Positions 17,231 to 26,157 of a stretch of DNA of 64,000 nucleotides are shown here, piece after piece. Origin of the DNA: Deltaproteobacteria bacterium. GTDB taxonomy: Bacteria > Myxococcota_A > UBA9042. The position numbers were made by a program, and so were the translations under genes. The stretch is from assembly GCA_020632665.1 (NCBI GenBank), contig JACKFC010000026.1, positions 1 to 64,000 on the forward strand, given 5' to 3'. Positions within the stretch are counted from its first letter, which is position 1; the number at the start of each line of letters is the position of its first letter. The notes beneath the pieces are model-generated. The model saw nothing but the letters and a program-made list of their open reading frames with translations, was not told where the DNA came from and did no database searches.

Positions 17231-18445
17231 TCAGGGCCGCGCCCGCCGCTCGTCGACCCCGGTCGAGACGATCGGGTCCTCCGCCGCCGTCTTCCACGGC
17301 ACCTCCGGCCACCAGCGCTCGCGGGCGGGCGGCGCGTCGGGCTCGATCGACTGCCCGGGGCGCGGGGTGAAGACCTCGGCCCCGCGCGCTTCGGCGGCGA
17401 CCAAGGTGCGCTCGATCGGCTCGGTCCAGCCGTGCAGGGCGAGGTCGAAGAGGCCCCAATGCACCGGCAGCATGCGCTTGCCGCGCAGCCAGCCGTGCGC
17501 TTCGACCGCCTGCTCCGGGCCGATATGCCAATCCGGCCAAGCCTGGTGGTAGGCGCCGACCTCGATCATGGTCAGGTCGAAGGGGCCGAGTGTGCTGCCG
17601 ATCGCCTTCATGCCGGGAAACAAACCCGTATCGCCGGAGAAGAAGACCCGATGGCGCTCGCCGACCAGCGCCCAGCCGGCCCAGAGCGTGCGGTTCTGGT
17701 CGAGCACCTGCCGGCCCGAGGCGTGGCGCGACTCGGTACAATGCAGCGTCAGCCCCGGCCCCGAGGGGCGGGTCAGGCGATGCTCCTGACCCCAATCCAT
17801 CTCACGAATCCGTTCGCTCGGCACGCCCCAATATTCGAGGTGCGCGCCGACGCCGAGCGGGCAGAACCACTGGGTCGTGCGGCCGGCGAGGGCGGTGATG
17901 GTCGGCTCGTCGAGGTGATCGTAGTGGTCGTGCGAGAGCACGATCGCGTCGACCTGCGGCAGCGCGTCCAGCGGCAGCGGTGGCGGATACCAACGCTTCG
18001 GGCCGAGCCAATCGAAGGGCGAGGCGCGTTCGCCCCAGACCGGGTCGGTCAGGATGCGCCAGCCGTCGATCTCGACCAGGACGGTCGAGTGACCGAGCCA
18101 CGTCACCCGCAGCCCGGTCGCCGGCGGCTGGTCGAAGCGCGCCGCCTCGACGGCCTCGTAGGGGATCGGCGCGCTCGGTGCCGCGTAGCCGCTGCCGTCG
18201 AGGAAGCCGAAGATGCTGCCCTGGATATCGTTCCACAGCGGTTGCTTGTTCTCGAAGCCGCCACCTTTGTGCTGCGGGCTCGCCTGCATCCGCTGCAGCC
18301 GCTCGCCGGCCGGTGCCTTGCCGAAGGCCCGCCAGCCGTCGACGACGAGCCAGCCGCCGCCGAGTACGGCGAGCAGCGCGGTGAAGCGCATCCACTGCAA
18401 GAGCCGACGCCCCGGGCGCGTGATGCGCGCGATCAACCCAGACAT
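17231..18445 (-). CDS. Metallo-beta-lactamase-fold hydrolase (NAPE-PLD/UlaG-like)
   Basis: 404 residues from the ATG at 18445 (GAGG five bases upstream). One N-terminal transmembrane helix (about 20-36) anchors a soluble domain. The dinuclear metal site reads SHDHYDH (171-177), with GHST at 119, FFSGDTG near 270 and PVHWG near 335, as in N-acylphosphatidylethanolamine phospholipase D and UlaG-type hydrolases. It may cleave a phospholipid headgroup or a lactone. Eight bases downstream of a lipoprotein gene on the same strand. Periplasmic side expected. Confidence 0.75.
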   Translation of the reverse strand: MSGLIARITRPGRRLLQWMRFTALLAVLGGGWLVVDGWRAFGKAPAGERLQRMQASPQHKGGGFENKQPLWNDIQGSIFGFLDGSGYAAPSAPIPYEAVEAARFDQPPATGLRVTWLGHSTVLVEIDGWRILTDPVWGERASPFDWLGPKRWYPPPLPLDALPQVDAIVLSHDHYDHLDEPTITALAGRTTQWFCPLGVGAHLEYWGVPSERIREMDWGQEHRLTRPSGPGLTLHCTESRHASGRQVLDQNRTLWAGWALVGERHRVFFSGDTGLFPGMKAIGSTLGPFDLTMIEVGAYHQAWPDWHIGPEQAVEAHGWLRGKRMLPVHWGLFDLALHGWTEPIERTLVAAEARGAEVFTPRPGQSIEPDAPPARERWWPEVPWKTAAEDPIVSTGVDERRARP

Positions 18446-18452
18446 CGCGACC

Positions 18453-19520
18453 TCATTTCCCCGCTGGCAGGGGCAGGACGAGCTCTCCACCGAGCGCCGG
18501 GACCTCGGTATCGTCGACGTCGGCGACGACGTAGAAGCGCAGCGCGCCGGCCTCCGCCGCGAGCAGCTCGATGCCCTCGAGCTTGAGGCCGCACGTCTTG
18601 CCGTCGGCGGACTTCAGGTCGTAGGTGCGGACGGCATCGCCGTCGATCAGGCCGAGTCGGCAGCCACGCACTTCGCCGTCGTGGTAGGCGTCCGGTGAGG
18701 CCTCGGCGGCGGCGAGGAAGGCGATCCGGCCGTCGGGCAGGGCGGCGGCGTCGGAGAAGGTCAGCTGCACGCCCTCGAGCTGGCCGAGATCGTAGTGACG
18801 CACCGCACCGAGCGCAGGCGCCGCAGCCTTGCCGTCGACATAGGCGACGAACGCGGCGAGATCGAGCTCGACGGTGGCGTCCACCGGCCGCAGCGCGCCG
18901 TTCGGATCGCCGTTGCCGCGGTTGAAGACGCGCAGCGTGCCGCCGCTGAGGACCACGCCCTCGATATTGAGTTCGCTGCCGGAGAAGGCCTTGTTCGCCT
19001 CGAAGGCGAGGTAGAGCGCTTCGGCGTCGAAGATCCGCACCTGCTCGCTCGGATCGACCAGGACCAACCGCCGCCGCGCTGCCTTGCTGCCCGAGCCGAA
19101 GGCGCAGAGCCGCCCGTCGGGCAGGACCACCGCGGCCTCGAGGTCCATCTTGTGCCGCTTGTTGCCGTGCTTCGCGGAGAAGAGCCGCCGGCCGTCGGGG
19201 CCCGGGGGCAGGGCGAAGGCCCGAACGCTGCCGTCGTCACGCCGGACGGCGAGGAAGTTGGCGTCGTCCTGCGCCATCCACAGCGCACCGCCGAAGCGAC
19301 GCACCGCCGACGCGGCGCGGACGTGGGCCGGGCGTTCGGTGCCCGGGTCCGCGCCGTCGGTATAGCGCAGCGGCTGCAAGGGGCCGAGCGTGGCGACGGT
19401 GGCGGCGTCGTGCACCGCGCGCAGGGGCTGGATGGCGTTCACGGGCGCTCCTACGGGCGTCGTCCCCGCGCCCGAGCAACCGCAGAGCAGCGCGGCAAGC
19501 AGGGCGGCTATTCGCTGCAT
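18453..19520 (-). CDS. Hypothetical lipoprotein, propeller/phytase-like
   Basis: 355 residues starting at the ATG at 19520. Lipoprotein signal MQRIAALLAALLCGCSG. The chain reads as repeated strands (GGALWMAQDDANFLAVRR, LPDGRLCAFGSGSKAARRR, LNIEGVVLSGGTLRVFNRG) like beta-propellers of the esterase/phytase-like type (DUF6929 neighbourhood), which I suggest only loosely. Its start overlaps the end of the giant cysteine-rich lipoprotein by about a dozen bases, so expression is linked. Confidence 0.6.
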   Translation of the reverse strand: MQRIAALLAALLCGCSGAGTTPVGAPVNAIQPLRAVHDAATVATLGPLQPLRYTDGADPGTERPAHVRAASAVRRFGGALWMAQDDANFLAVRRDDGSVRAFALPPGPDGRRLFSAKHGNKRHKMDLEAAVVLPDGRLCAFGSGSKAARRRLVLVDPSEQVRIFDAEALYLAFEANKAFSGSELNIEGVVLSGGTLRVFNRGNGDPNGALRPVDATVELDLAAFVAYVDGKAAAPALGAVRHYDLGQLEGVQLTFSDAAALPDGRIAFLAAAEASPDAYHDGEVRGCRLGLIDGDAVRTYDLKSADGKTCGLKLEGIELLAAEAGALRFYVVADVDDTEVPALGGELVLPLPAGK

Positions 19521-22500
19521 GTGCCAGCCGTGGTGCAGACACCCGAGGTGCCGCACGGCGCGGTGGAGACCAGCTTCTCAGCGCTGCATTGGCCGTTCGC
19601 GGCGTTGCAGCCGTTGTAGAGGCAGGTATTGCCGTCGTCGCAATCGGCCAGCGATTTGCTGCTGCATTTGCCCGCGGCGCTGCAGCTCGGGTGGCCCCAG
19701 GCGTCGGTGCGGACCACGGCGAGCACACTGGAGCTGTTCGGCTTGACGATGGTGCCGATCGCCAGGCCGCCGTCGGAGAGGCCGGCGATCGACGTATTCT
19801 GATTGATCGGTGTGCCGAAGCTACGCTGGAATGCGAAGCTTCCATTGTCGTAGCGCAGGCCACCGACAAAGGTCTTCCTCGTGAGCGGATCGATGGTCAG
19901 CAGACCGGCTGTCGCGATATGCGTGCCGAGGGGGATGACGCTGGTCAGGTTGATGCCATCCGGGGAGCTGGCCACCTTGCTCCACAGGGTCTTTCCGGTG
20001 CCGTTGACCCGCCAAACCCAAGAGCTGTCGAGCCCGCTGCTCGGCTCTGCCGCGCCGACGGTGATGGCGCCGCCATCCTCGAGTGGCGCCACCGCGTTGG
20101 CAGAGAGGGAGCGGCTGCTGTGGCTGGCGTAGATCGAGTACAGCGTGCTGCCGTTGCTGGCGAACGCGCCGATCCAGCCTTGGTAGAATGAGCCCACCTT
20201 GCGCCGGGTGACGAGCAGGACGCCGTCATCCTTGCGTGCTGCAGAGGCTCGGTAGGTTTCGGTGTTGTTGTAGCGTGTGTGCTGCGCAATGCCGCCTGCG
20301 CCGCCTCCCGTCGTGTAGCGCACCGCTTTGAGCGGGCCGATCTTGCCCTGACTCGGGTAGTCCTCGTACATCACGGTCCACGTCGATCCTCCGGGCGTCG
20401 GATGCATGGCGGTCGGGATCGCGGAACAGGAGGTTGTGCCACAGGCCTGCTTGTCCCAAGTCGTGTTGCCTCGGCGCGAGAAGATCGCCCGGTACGACGT
20501 CTTGCCGTTGTACACGTAGCCCTTGCGGCCCCAGCGCACACAGCCGACCTTGCCGCCGACCGTCGCGTCGGCAAAGTCTTCGGTGTTCGGGTCCAACGCT
20601 GGAAGCGAGCCGGCGCAGCCACTGCTCGCACCCATCGTCAACGGCGGCGCGGGGCCGACCTCGTCGGTGGCGACGCAATAGTTGCGCGGGTCGACCCAGC
20701 TGCTTTGCCGCGCCATGAAACAAATGCTGTCCCCGCTGCCTCCCGACTGTACGAAAGCGGGGGGCACCGAGGTGGTCACGAGGTAGGTCGGCAGGGTGAA
20801 CATCCGCCCCTCTTCGCCCGGCACGCAGGCGCCGTTGGCGTCGCAGGTGGCGCGCTGCGAGCAGCCGTTGGCGACGTCGCAGGAGAGGCTCGGCGCGGCT
20901 TGGTGCGTGCAGCCGGTCTTGCCGTCGCAGCTGTCGACGGTGCAGGCGTCGTCGTCGTCGCAGCTGGCGGAGGTCTTGCCGTAGCAGCTCGCCGCCTCGC
21001 CGCAGCTCTGGTGACCGAAGATGCTGAAGCGCAGCACCTTGCCGAGGCTGGCGAACGAGCTGCCGTCGAGGTTCGTGCCCAGCAGGACGCGGCGCTCGCC
21101 GTCGACCGCGATGCCGCCAAAGCGGCCGGTGCTGCGGCTCCAACCCCAAACCTCGTTGCCGCGGTGGTCGGTGACGATCAGGTAGACGCCGTTGCCCTTG
21201 CTGAGCGGCCCGGCCATCACCACCCGATCCTTGCCGAGTGGCAGCGCCACCGCGGGCTCGCCGTCGTAGAAGCGATCGTAGCGCTGCGGGTTGGCGCCCT
21301 TGCTGTCGGTCGCTTCGATCAGGCCCTCGGTCTTGCCCTTGAGGCTGGCGCGCAGGCGGGTACGGAACAGGCGTCCGCTGCCGAGCGTGAGCTGAATCTG
21401 CGCGGCGGCCTGACCGGCGCTGGGGTTCTCGTCGTAGGGCGCGTATTTCGGCTCGAGGCCGCCTTCTTCGACCGCGGTGCCGCTCTCGCCGATGATGGCA
21501 GCGAAGGCGCCGCCGTGGGTCTGCCCCGAGGAATAGCCCGTCATCGTGAAGTCGACGTAGGTCGAGACCTTGTTGCTCGCCGTCCACTGCACGCCGCCCC
21601 GACCGAGCTTCAGGCCGTTGTAGACCGTGCCGAGGTTCTTGGCGTAGGGCACGCCGATCGCCTTGCCGTTGCCGTCGAAGAAGCGGACCGCGACGTTGTC
21701 GAAATATTTTCCGCTCTTGTTCACCGTCTCGCCGCCGAGCAGCGCGACCTTGCCGGAATCGTGGGCCGCCAGCGCGACGCCGGCGAGCGGCAGGGTGCTG
21801 ACCACCGATGTAGTCCACAACGCCTTGCCGGCCGCGTCGAAGCGCCGCAGGTCGATGTAGCGCTTGTTGCCGGAGGTCGCGGCGTCGGCGCCGGCCACCA
21901 CCTCGTCGCCGACCGCCGCCACGCCGAAGACCCGCGTATTCGGGTGCGCCACGCTGCCGGCGTAGGTCGCCTGCCAGCGCTGGACGGTCCCGGCCGGATC
22001 CCAACGACGCACCAGCGCTTGGTTCGAGGTCGCCGGCGTCTTCGTCGAGGCGCGCCAGACGCCGCCGACCACGATGTCGCCGTCCGGCATCGCGGTGAGG
22101 GCGTAGACGTTCTCGAATTGCGTCGTCGGCACCCCGTCCTTGATCGGGCCGGCGACGTCGATCGCGTCGAATTTCGGCTTGCCGCACGTCCCGCTCTTGC
22201 AGACCGCGCCGATCTGACACGCCCCCTCGGCGTCGCAGCCGGTGCCGTCCGGCTGTTGCCCGACGCTGCAGCTGTAGTCGGTGCCTCCCTTGTCGACGCA
22301 GATGGCCTTCTGGCACGGATTCTCGGGCTCCTTGCAGACGACGGGGCCGCCGGCCTGGCAGGCGCCCTTGCCGTCGCAGGCGTCGCCCACCGTGCAGCCG
22401 TTGCCGTCGGCGTTGCAGAGCGTGCCCTTGGCTGCGTTGACAGGGGCCTTGCAGTTGCCCGTCGTGGCGTCGCAGCCGTCGCTGGTGCAAGCGTTGCCGT

Positions 22501-24508
22501 CATCGCAGCTCTTCGCCGTGTGGGTGCAGCCCTGCTTCTCGTCGCAGCTGTCGATGGTGCATTTGTCGCCGTCGTCGCAGGCATTGGCCTTGCCGCCGCC
22601 GCATTTGCCGGAGGTGCAGACCTCCGCGACCGTGCACGTTTTTCCGTCGTCGCAGCTGGCGCCGTTGCCGACCGGCTGCAGCGCGCAGGCGCCGGTCTTC
22701 GGCAGGCATTGCGCCTTGAGGCAGTCGGTGTCGTCGGTCGTCTTGCAGTAGACGGTGCTGCCGGGCAGGTCCTTGCACAGCGGCTTGCTGCCGCTCTTAT
22801 CGCAGAACTTCACGCCGTTGCAGAGGTTGCCGTCGTCCTTGCTGCTGCAGTCGGCGTCGGTCTGGCATTCGCAGGCATAGGTGCCGGGCGTGCAGGTGCC
22901 GAGCTTGCAGACGTCACCGGCGGTGCAGGCGTCGCCGTCGTCGCATTTCACCCCCGGCGCGACGGGCTGCGGCTGGCAGACGCCGGTCTTCGGCTGGCAG
23001 GTATTCTTGGTGCACGTCGTATCGTCGACGCTCGGGCAGGCGACGATGGTCTTCGGGTTGACCACGCACTTCTGGCTGGCCGGATCGCAGAACATCGTGC
23101 CGTTGCAGAGGTTGCCGTCTTCGAGGCCGGCACAATCGGCGTCCGCGGCACATTCGCAGGTCTTCGGCCCGCTCTTGCAGTTGCTGCCGTCGCAGACGTC
23201 GCCCTTGGTGCAGGCGTTGCCGTCTTCGCAGACGAAGGGGCCCGGATCGGCCGCCTCGCCATCCTTCTTCGGCTGGAAGAGGCAGAATTGCGCGACGAAG
23301 CCGCCGCCGAGGTCGACCGCCTGGCAGCCGACCTGCTTGACCTCGGCCCGTGGCTTCGGTTCGCATTTGCCCGTCTTCGGGATGCAGACGTTCTTGCTGC
23401 AGGCGGAGTCGTCGACGGTCGGACAGGTGACGATGGTCGCCGGGTTCACCTGGCACAGGCCCGATTGCAGGTTGCAGAACATCGTGCCGTTGCAGAGGTC
23501 GCCGTCGTCCTTGTCGGCGCAATCCGCGTCGGCGCTGCATTTGCAGGTATCGGTGCCGGCGGTGCAGGCGCCGCCGACGCAGATCTCGCCCTTGGTGCAC
23601 GGGTCGCCGTCGTCGCATTGCTCTTTGTCGCCGACGGGCTTGAGGAAGCAGGCGCCGAGCAGCTTGTCGCAGGTATTCTTGCGGCAATCGGTGTCGGCGT
23701 CGCTGCTGCACTCGACCACGGTCGCCGGGTTGTCCTTGCAGACGCCCTTGCCGTCGGTCTTGTCGCAATAGCGCACGCCGTTGCAGAGGTCGCCGTCGAG
23801 GTCGGGGCAATCACTATCCGACGCGCAGGCACAGATCTCGGTCGCACCCTCGCAGGCGCCGTCCTTGCAGGCATCACCGGCGGTGCAGGCGTCGCCGTCG
23901 TTGCAGGCCTCGCCCTCGTTCACCGGCGTCGGCGCGCATTTGCCGGACTTCGGCTCGCATTGATTCGATTGGCAGGTCGAGGCCGACGGGTCGCACTTCA
24001 CCACGGTCGCCGGGTTGACCACGCAGCGGAAGGGGAAGCCGGCCTTGTCGCAATAGGGTGTGCCATTGCAGAGGTCGCCGTCGTCCGTGCAGTCGCTGTC
24101 GGCGTTGCATTCGCAGCTATTCGGGCCCGGCTTGCAGCTGCCCGCCTCGCATTGATCGCCGAGGGTGCAGTTGTCGCCGTCGCTGCAGCTGGTGCCGGCC
24201 GCGGCGGCTTTGGCCTTGCAGGTGCCGTCGATCGGGTCGCAGGCGGTGGCGCTGCAGGCGGTGTCGGCGCTGGTATCGCAGATCTTGATCGACGTCGGGT
24301 CGACGGCGCAGACGCCGAGCGTGGCGTCGCAGCGCAGCGTGCCGTTGCAGGCGTTGCCGTCCTCGAGCGCGGCGCAATCGGCGTCGGCGGTGCAGCCGAC
24401 CGCGGCGCCGGTGCCACCCGTTCCCGCGCCTTCCTCGCTGCCGCAGCCGAGCAGCAGCGCGGCCAGCAGCGCCACCGCGCCCCGACGGAAGATCGAAGTG
24501 TTCTGCAT
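19508..24508 (-). CDS. Giant cysteine-rich lipoprotein with propeller-like body
   Basis: 1666 residues; ATG at 24508 with an AGGGG site. Lipobox ALLLGCGSE. Residues about 35-790 hold around six related modules of roughly 110 residues, each with patterns like DGNLCNGTMFCD, NPxTIVxCP, CxPKTGxC and CDDGDACTxGDxC; such modules occur in many myxobacterial surface lipoproteins. The remainder holds two propeller-like blocks separated by a shorter cysteine cluster, and a last cysteine module (CDDGNTCLYNGC) closes the protein. Expected on the outer membrane. Role unknown; adhesion or substrate binding are guesses. A shorter relative lies at 58.3-59.9 kb. Confidence 0.8.
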   Translation of the reverse strand: MQNTSIFRRGAVALLAALLLGCGSEEGAGTGGTGAAVGCTADADCAALEDGNACNGTLRCDATLGVCAVDPTSIKICDTSADTACSATACDPIDGTCKAKAAAAGTSCSDGDNCTLGDQCEAGSCKPGPNSCECNADSDCTDDGDLCNGTPYCDKAGFPFRCVVNPATVVKCDPSASTCQSNQCEPKSGKCAPTPVNEGEACNDGDACTAGDACKDGACEGATEICACASDSDCPDLDGDLCNGVRYCDKTDGKGVCKDNPATVVECSSDADTDCRKNTCDKLLGACFLKPVGDKEQCDDGDPCTKGEICVGGACTAGTDTCKCSADADCADKDDGDLCNGTMFCNLQSGLCQVNPATIVTCPTVDDSACSKNVCIPKTGKCEPKPRAEVKQVGCQAVDLGGGFVAQFCLFQPKKDGEAADPGPFVCEDGNACTKGDVCDGSNCKSGPKTCECAADADCAGLEDGNLCNGTMFCDPASQKCVVNPKTIVACPSVDDTTCTKNTCQPKTGVCQPQPVAPGVKCDDGDACTAGDVCKLGTCTPGTYACECQTDADCSSKDDGNLCNGVKFCDKSGSKPLCKDLPGSTVYCKTTDDTDCLKAQCLPKTGACALQPVGNGASCDDGKTCTVAEVCTSGKCGGGKANACDDGDKCTIDSCDEKQGCTHTAKSCDDGNACTSDGCDATTGNCKAPVNAAKGTLCNADGNGCTVGDACDGKGACQAGGPVVCKEPENPCQKAICVDKGGTDYSCSVGQQPDGTGCDAEGACQIGAVCKSGTCGKPKFDAIDVAGPIKDGVPTTQFENVYALTAMPDGDIVVGGVWRASTKTPATSNQALVRRWDPAGTVQRWQATYAGSVAHPNTRVFGVAAVGDEVVAGADAATSGNKRYIDLRRFDAAGKALWTTSVVSTLPLAGVALAAHDSGKVALLGGETVNKSGKYFDNVAVRFFDGNGKAIGVPYAKNLGTVYNGLKLGRGGVQWTASNKVSTYVDFTMTGYSSGQTHGGAFAAIIGESGTAVEEGGLEPKYAPYDENPSAGQAAAQIQLTLGSGRLFRTRLRASLKGKTEGLIEATDSKGANPQRYDRFYDGEPAVALPLGKDRVVMAGPLSKGNGVYLIVTDHRGNEVWGWSRSTGRFGGIAVDGERRVLLGTNLDGSSFASLGKVLRFSIFGHQSCGEAASCYGKTSASCDDDDACTVDSCDGKTGCTHQAAPSLSCDVANGCSQRATCDANGACVPGEEGRMFTLPTYLVTTSVPPAFVQSGGSGDSICFMARQSSWVDPRNYCVATDEVGPAPPLTMGASSGCAGSLPALDPNTEDFADATVGGKVGCVRWGRKGYVYNGKTSYRAIFSRRGNTTWDKQACGTTSCSAIPTAMHPTPGGSTWTVMYEDYPSQGKIGPLKAVRYTTGGGAGGIAQHTRYNNTETYRASAARKDDGVLLVTRRKVGSFYQGWIGAFASNGSTLYSIYASHSSRSLSANAVAPLEDGGAITVGAAEPSSGLDSSWVWRVNGTGKTLWSKVASSPDGINLTSVIPLGTHIATAGLLTIDPLTRKTFVGGLRYDNGSFAFQRSFGTPINQNTSIAGLSDGGLAIGTIVKPNSSSVLAVVRTDAWGHPSCSAAGKCSSKSLADCDDGNTCLYNGCNAANGQCSAEKLVSTAPCGTSGVCTTAGTCSE

Positions 24509-24643
24509 CCTTGGTCCCCTCGCCTCGGCGCGTCCCGCCTGGTCGTCGCTGCGGCCCGGGCAGCGTCGCGGCTGCTTCGGACGGTGTCAACGCGGCACGC
24601 AGCGGCTTGCTCCCGGTGCTGCGATGGCGTAGACCTCAGCCCG

Positions 24644-26113
24644 ATGCAGCTCGCCGCCGCCATCGCCCGTTGGCTCGAAGAGGACGCCGTCCTGGTGCTC
24701 GCCGACGCCCGCCATCCGGCGCACCGCTTCCCCGAGCGCCCCGGCGATCCGGCCGACGTCCTGCGCCTGTTGCTGTTGCCGGGCGATCCCGCCGAGACCC
24801 ACGACCCCGAAGCGTTGCTGGCCCGCATCGACGACCGTGACCAAGAGGTGCCGGTGCGCATCGCCTGGGACGCGATCTTCTTCGCTGGCCGTCGGATGGC
24901 CCCGGGCCGGGCCCCGGAGCGACTCTTTCTGCCCGAACGCATCCCGCCGTGTTTCGGCCCCGAGCGCGAGATCAACGCCGAGCGGATGATCGAGCAGATG
25001 GGCTTCGGCGCGAAGGTGCCCGGCATGCCGGAGTGGAGCATCCGGGTCGACGGCTCGGTGCTCGCCGACGACGCCGACCGCAGCGCTTGGTGCGCCGACA
25101 AGGCCGAGGCGCTGCGTCGCCTGGTCATCCGCCCGACGGGTCTGACCTGGCTCTTGCTCGACGGCAGCATCCCGGGCGTCCAGTTGCCGGATCGCGCCGT
25201 GGCGCCGCCGATCGCGGTCGACGGCGCGATGGTCATGGTCGGTGTGCTCGGCAATGGCCCGCACGGGCCGCCCTCGGTCGGCGTGGACGCGCTCCGCTGG
25301 CGCCTACCCGACGGCGGCGAAGGCTGCGAGATCGTCGTGCCCTGGCGCGCGCTCGGCGCGGCGCAGGAAGCACAGACGGCGCAGGGTTGGTGGTGGCCGC
25401 GCGATCTCCCCGAGCAGGTGCGCGCCCAGCTCGCCCGCGACGCCGCGGTCTGGGCCGCGCTCGAACGCGCCGAGGGCATCCCGCTCTCCCCTGCGGCGCC
25501 GCCGGCGCAGCGCATCCACGTCCTCGACATGCAGCCGCAACTGCCGGCCGATCCCGGCCGCGCCATCATCCGGCTGCGCCGCCTCGGCGTCGTCCTGGTC
25601 CTGGCCGACGCCCACGCGCCAGGCATCGAACTCGGCGGCGAGCTGCCCGGTCGGGCGCGGATCGTGATGGTGCCGATGGGCTTGCCCGGCCTCGATCCGC
25701 ACTTCCACCTCGGCGACGACCGCTTCTCGGCGATGATGCCCGACCACGCCGGCAAGGTGGTCAAGGTCCGCATCCCCTACCACGCCGTCCTGCTCGTCAC
25801 CGCCCAGCCAGGCGGGCGCACCGCGAGCTACCCCGATCATTTCCCGGAATTCCTGGTCACCGCGCAGCACGCCCTGCACGCGAAGCAGAATTCCGGGGGC
25901 GCGGCGCTGCCGACCCAACTCGACGTCTTCGACCGCGACCCCAACGGCGACGGTCTGGGCCTGGGCCTGGAGCTGCTGCCCGACGGCCAATATTCGCTCG
26001 TCATCAGCCAGCCGGTCGGCACCCAGCCCGCGCCGCCCGGTTCGCCCGAGGGCACCAAGGGGCGGCTGCTGATGAATATGAGCTTCCGCCTGCCGCCGCC
26101 GCTGCTGAATTAG
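24644..26113 (+). CDS. Protein with three SspB-like segments
   Basis: 489 residues from the ATG at 24644. Three segments repeat the layout of the ClpXP adaptor SspB: a strand ending PGVQLP or PGIEL, a stretch rich in hydrophobic strands, then a closing [VI]PWxAL/IPYHAV motif. They cover about 1-83 (closing VRIAWDAIFFA), 158-243 (SIPGVQLP ... VVPWRALGA) and 307-388 (APGIELGG ... VRIPYHAVLLVTA). SspB has a single such domain of about 110 residues and a C-terminal ClpX-binding tail; here the chain ends instead in a proline-rich tail. No signal peptide, so cytoplasmic. Role as a proteolysis adaptor is inference. Divergent from the giant lipoprotein. Confidence 0.6.
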   Translation: MQLAAAIARWLEEDAVLVLADARHPAHRFPERPGDPADVLRLLLLPGDPAETHDPEALLARIDDRDQEVPVRIAWDAIFFAGRRMAPGRAPERLFLPERIPPCFGPEREINAERMIEQMGFGAKVPGMPEWSIRVDGSVLADDADRSAWCADKAEALRRLVIRPTGLTWLLLDGSIPGVQLPDRAVAPPIAVDGAMVMVGVLGNGPHGPPSVGVDALRWRLPDGGEGCEIVVPWRALGAAQEAQTAQGWWWPRDLPEQVRAQLARDAAVWAALERAEGIPLSPAAPPAQRIHVLDMQPQLPADPGRAIIRLRRLGVVLVLADAHAPGIELGGELPGRARIVMVPMGLPGLDPHFHLGDDRFSAMMPDHAGKVVKVRIPYHAVLLVTAQPGGRTASYPDHFPEFLVTAQHALHAKQNSGGAALPTQLDVFDRDPNGDGLGLGLELLPDGQYSLVISQPVGTQPAPPGSPEGTKGRLLMNMSFRLPPPLLN

Positions 26114-26121
26114 CGCCGCGG

Positions 26122-26140
26122 CGCACCAGGTCGCGGTGCG
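26122..26140. terminator. Short hairpin between convergent genes
   Basis: CGCACC and GGTGCG pair around a seven-base loop, nine bases after the plus-strand stop and just beyond the minus-strand stop at 26158. A modest candidate terminator without a U-run. Confidence 0.35.
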
Positions 26141-26157
26141 TCGGGCGGTGCCGACCG

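Noticed and set aside
20279..24643. Very long open plus-strand frame antisense to the giant lipoprotein
   Set aside because: It is composed of Ala/Val/Arg/Gly shadows of the minus-strand codons; only its last part from 24644 has independent protein character.
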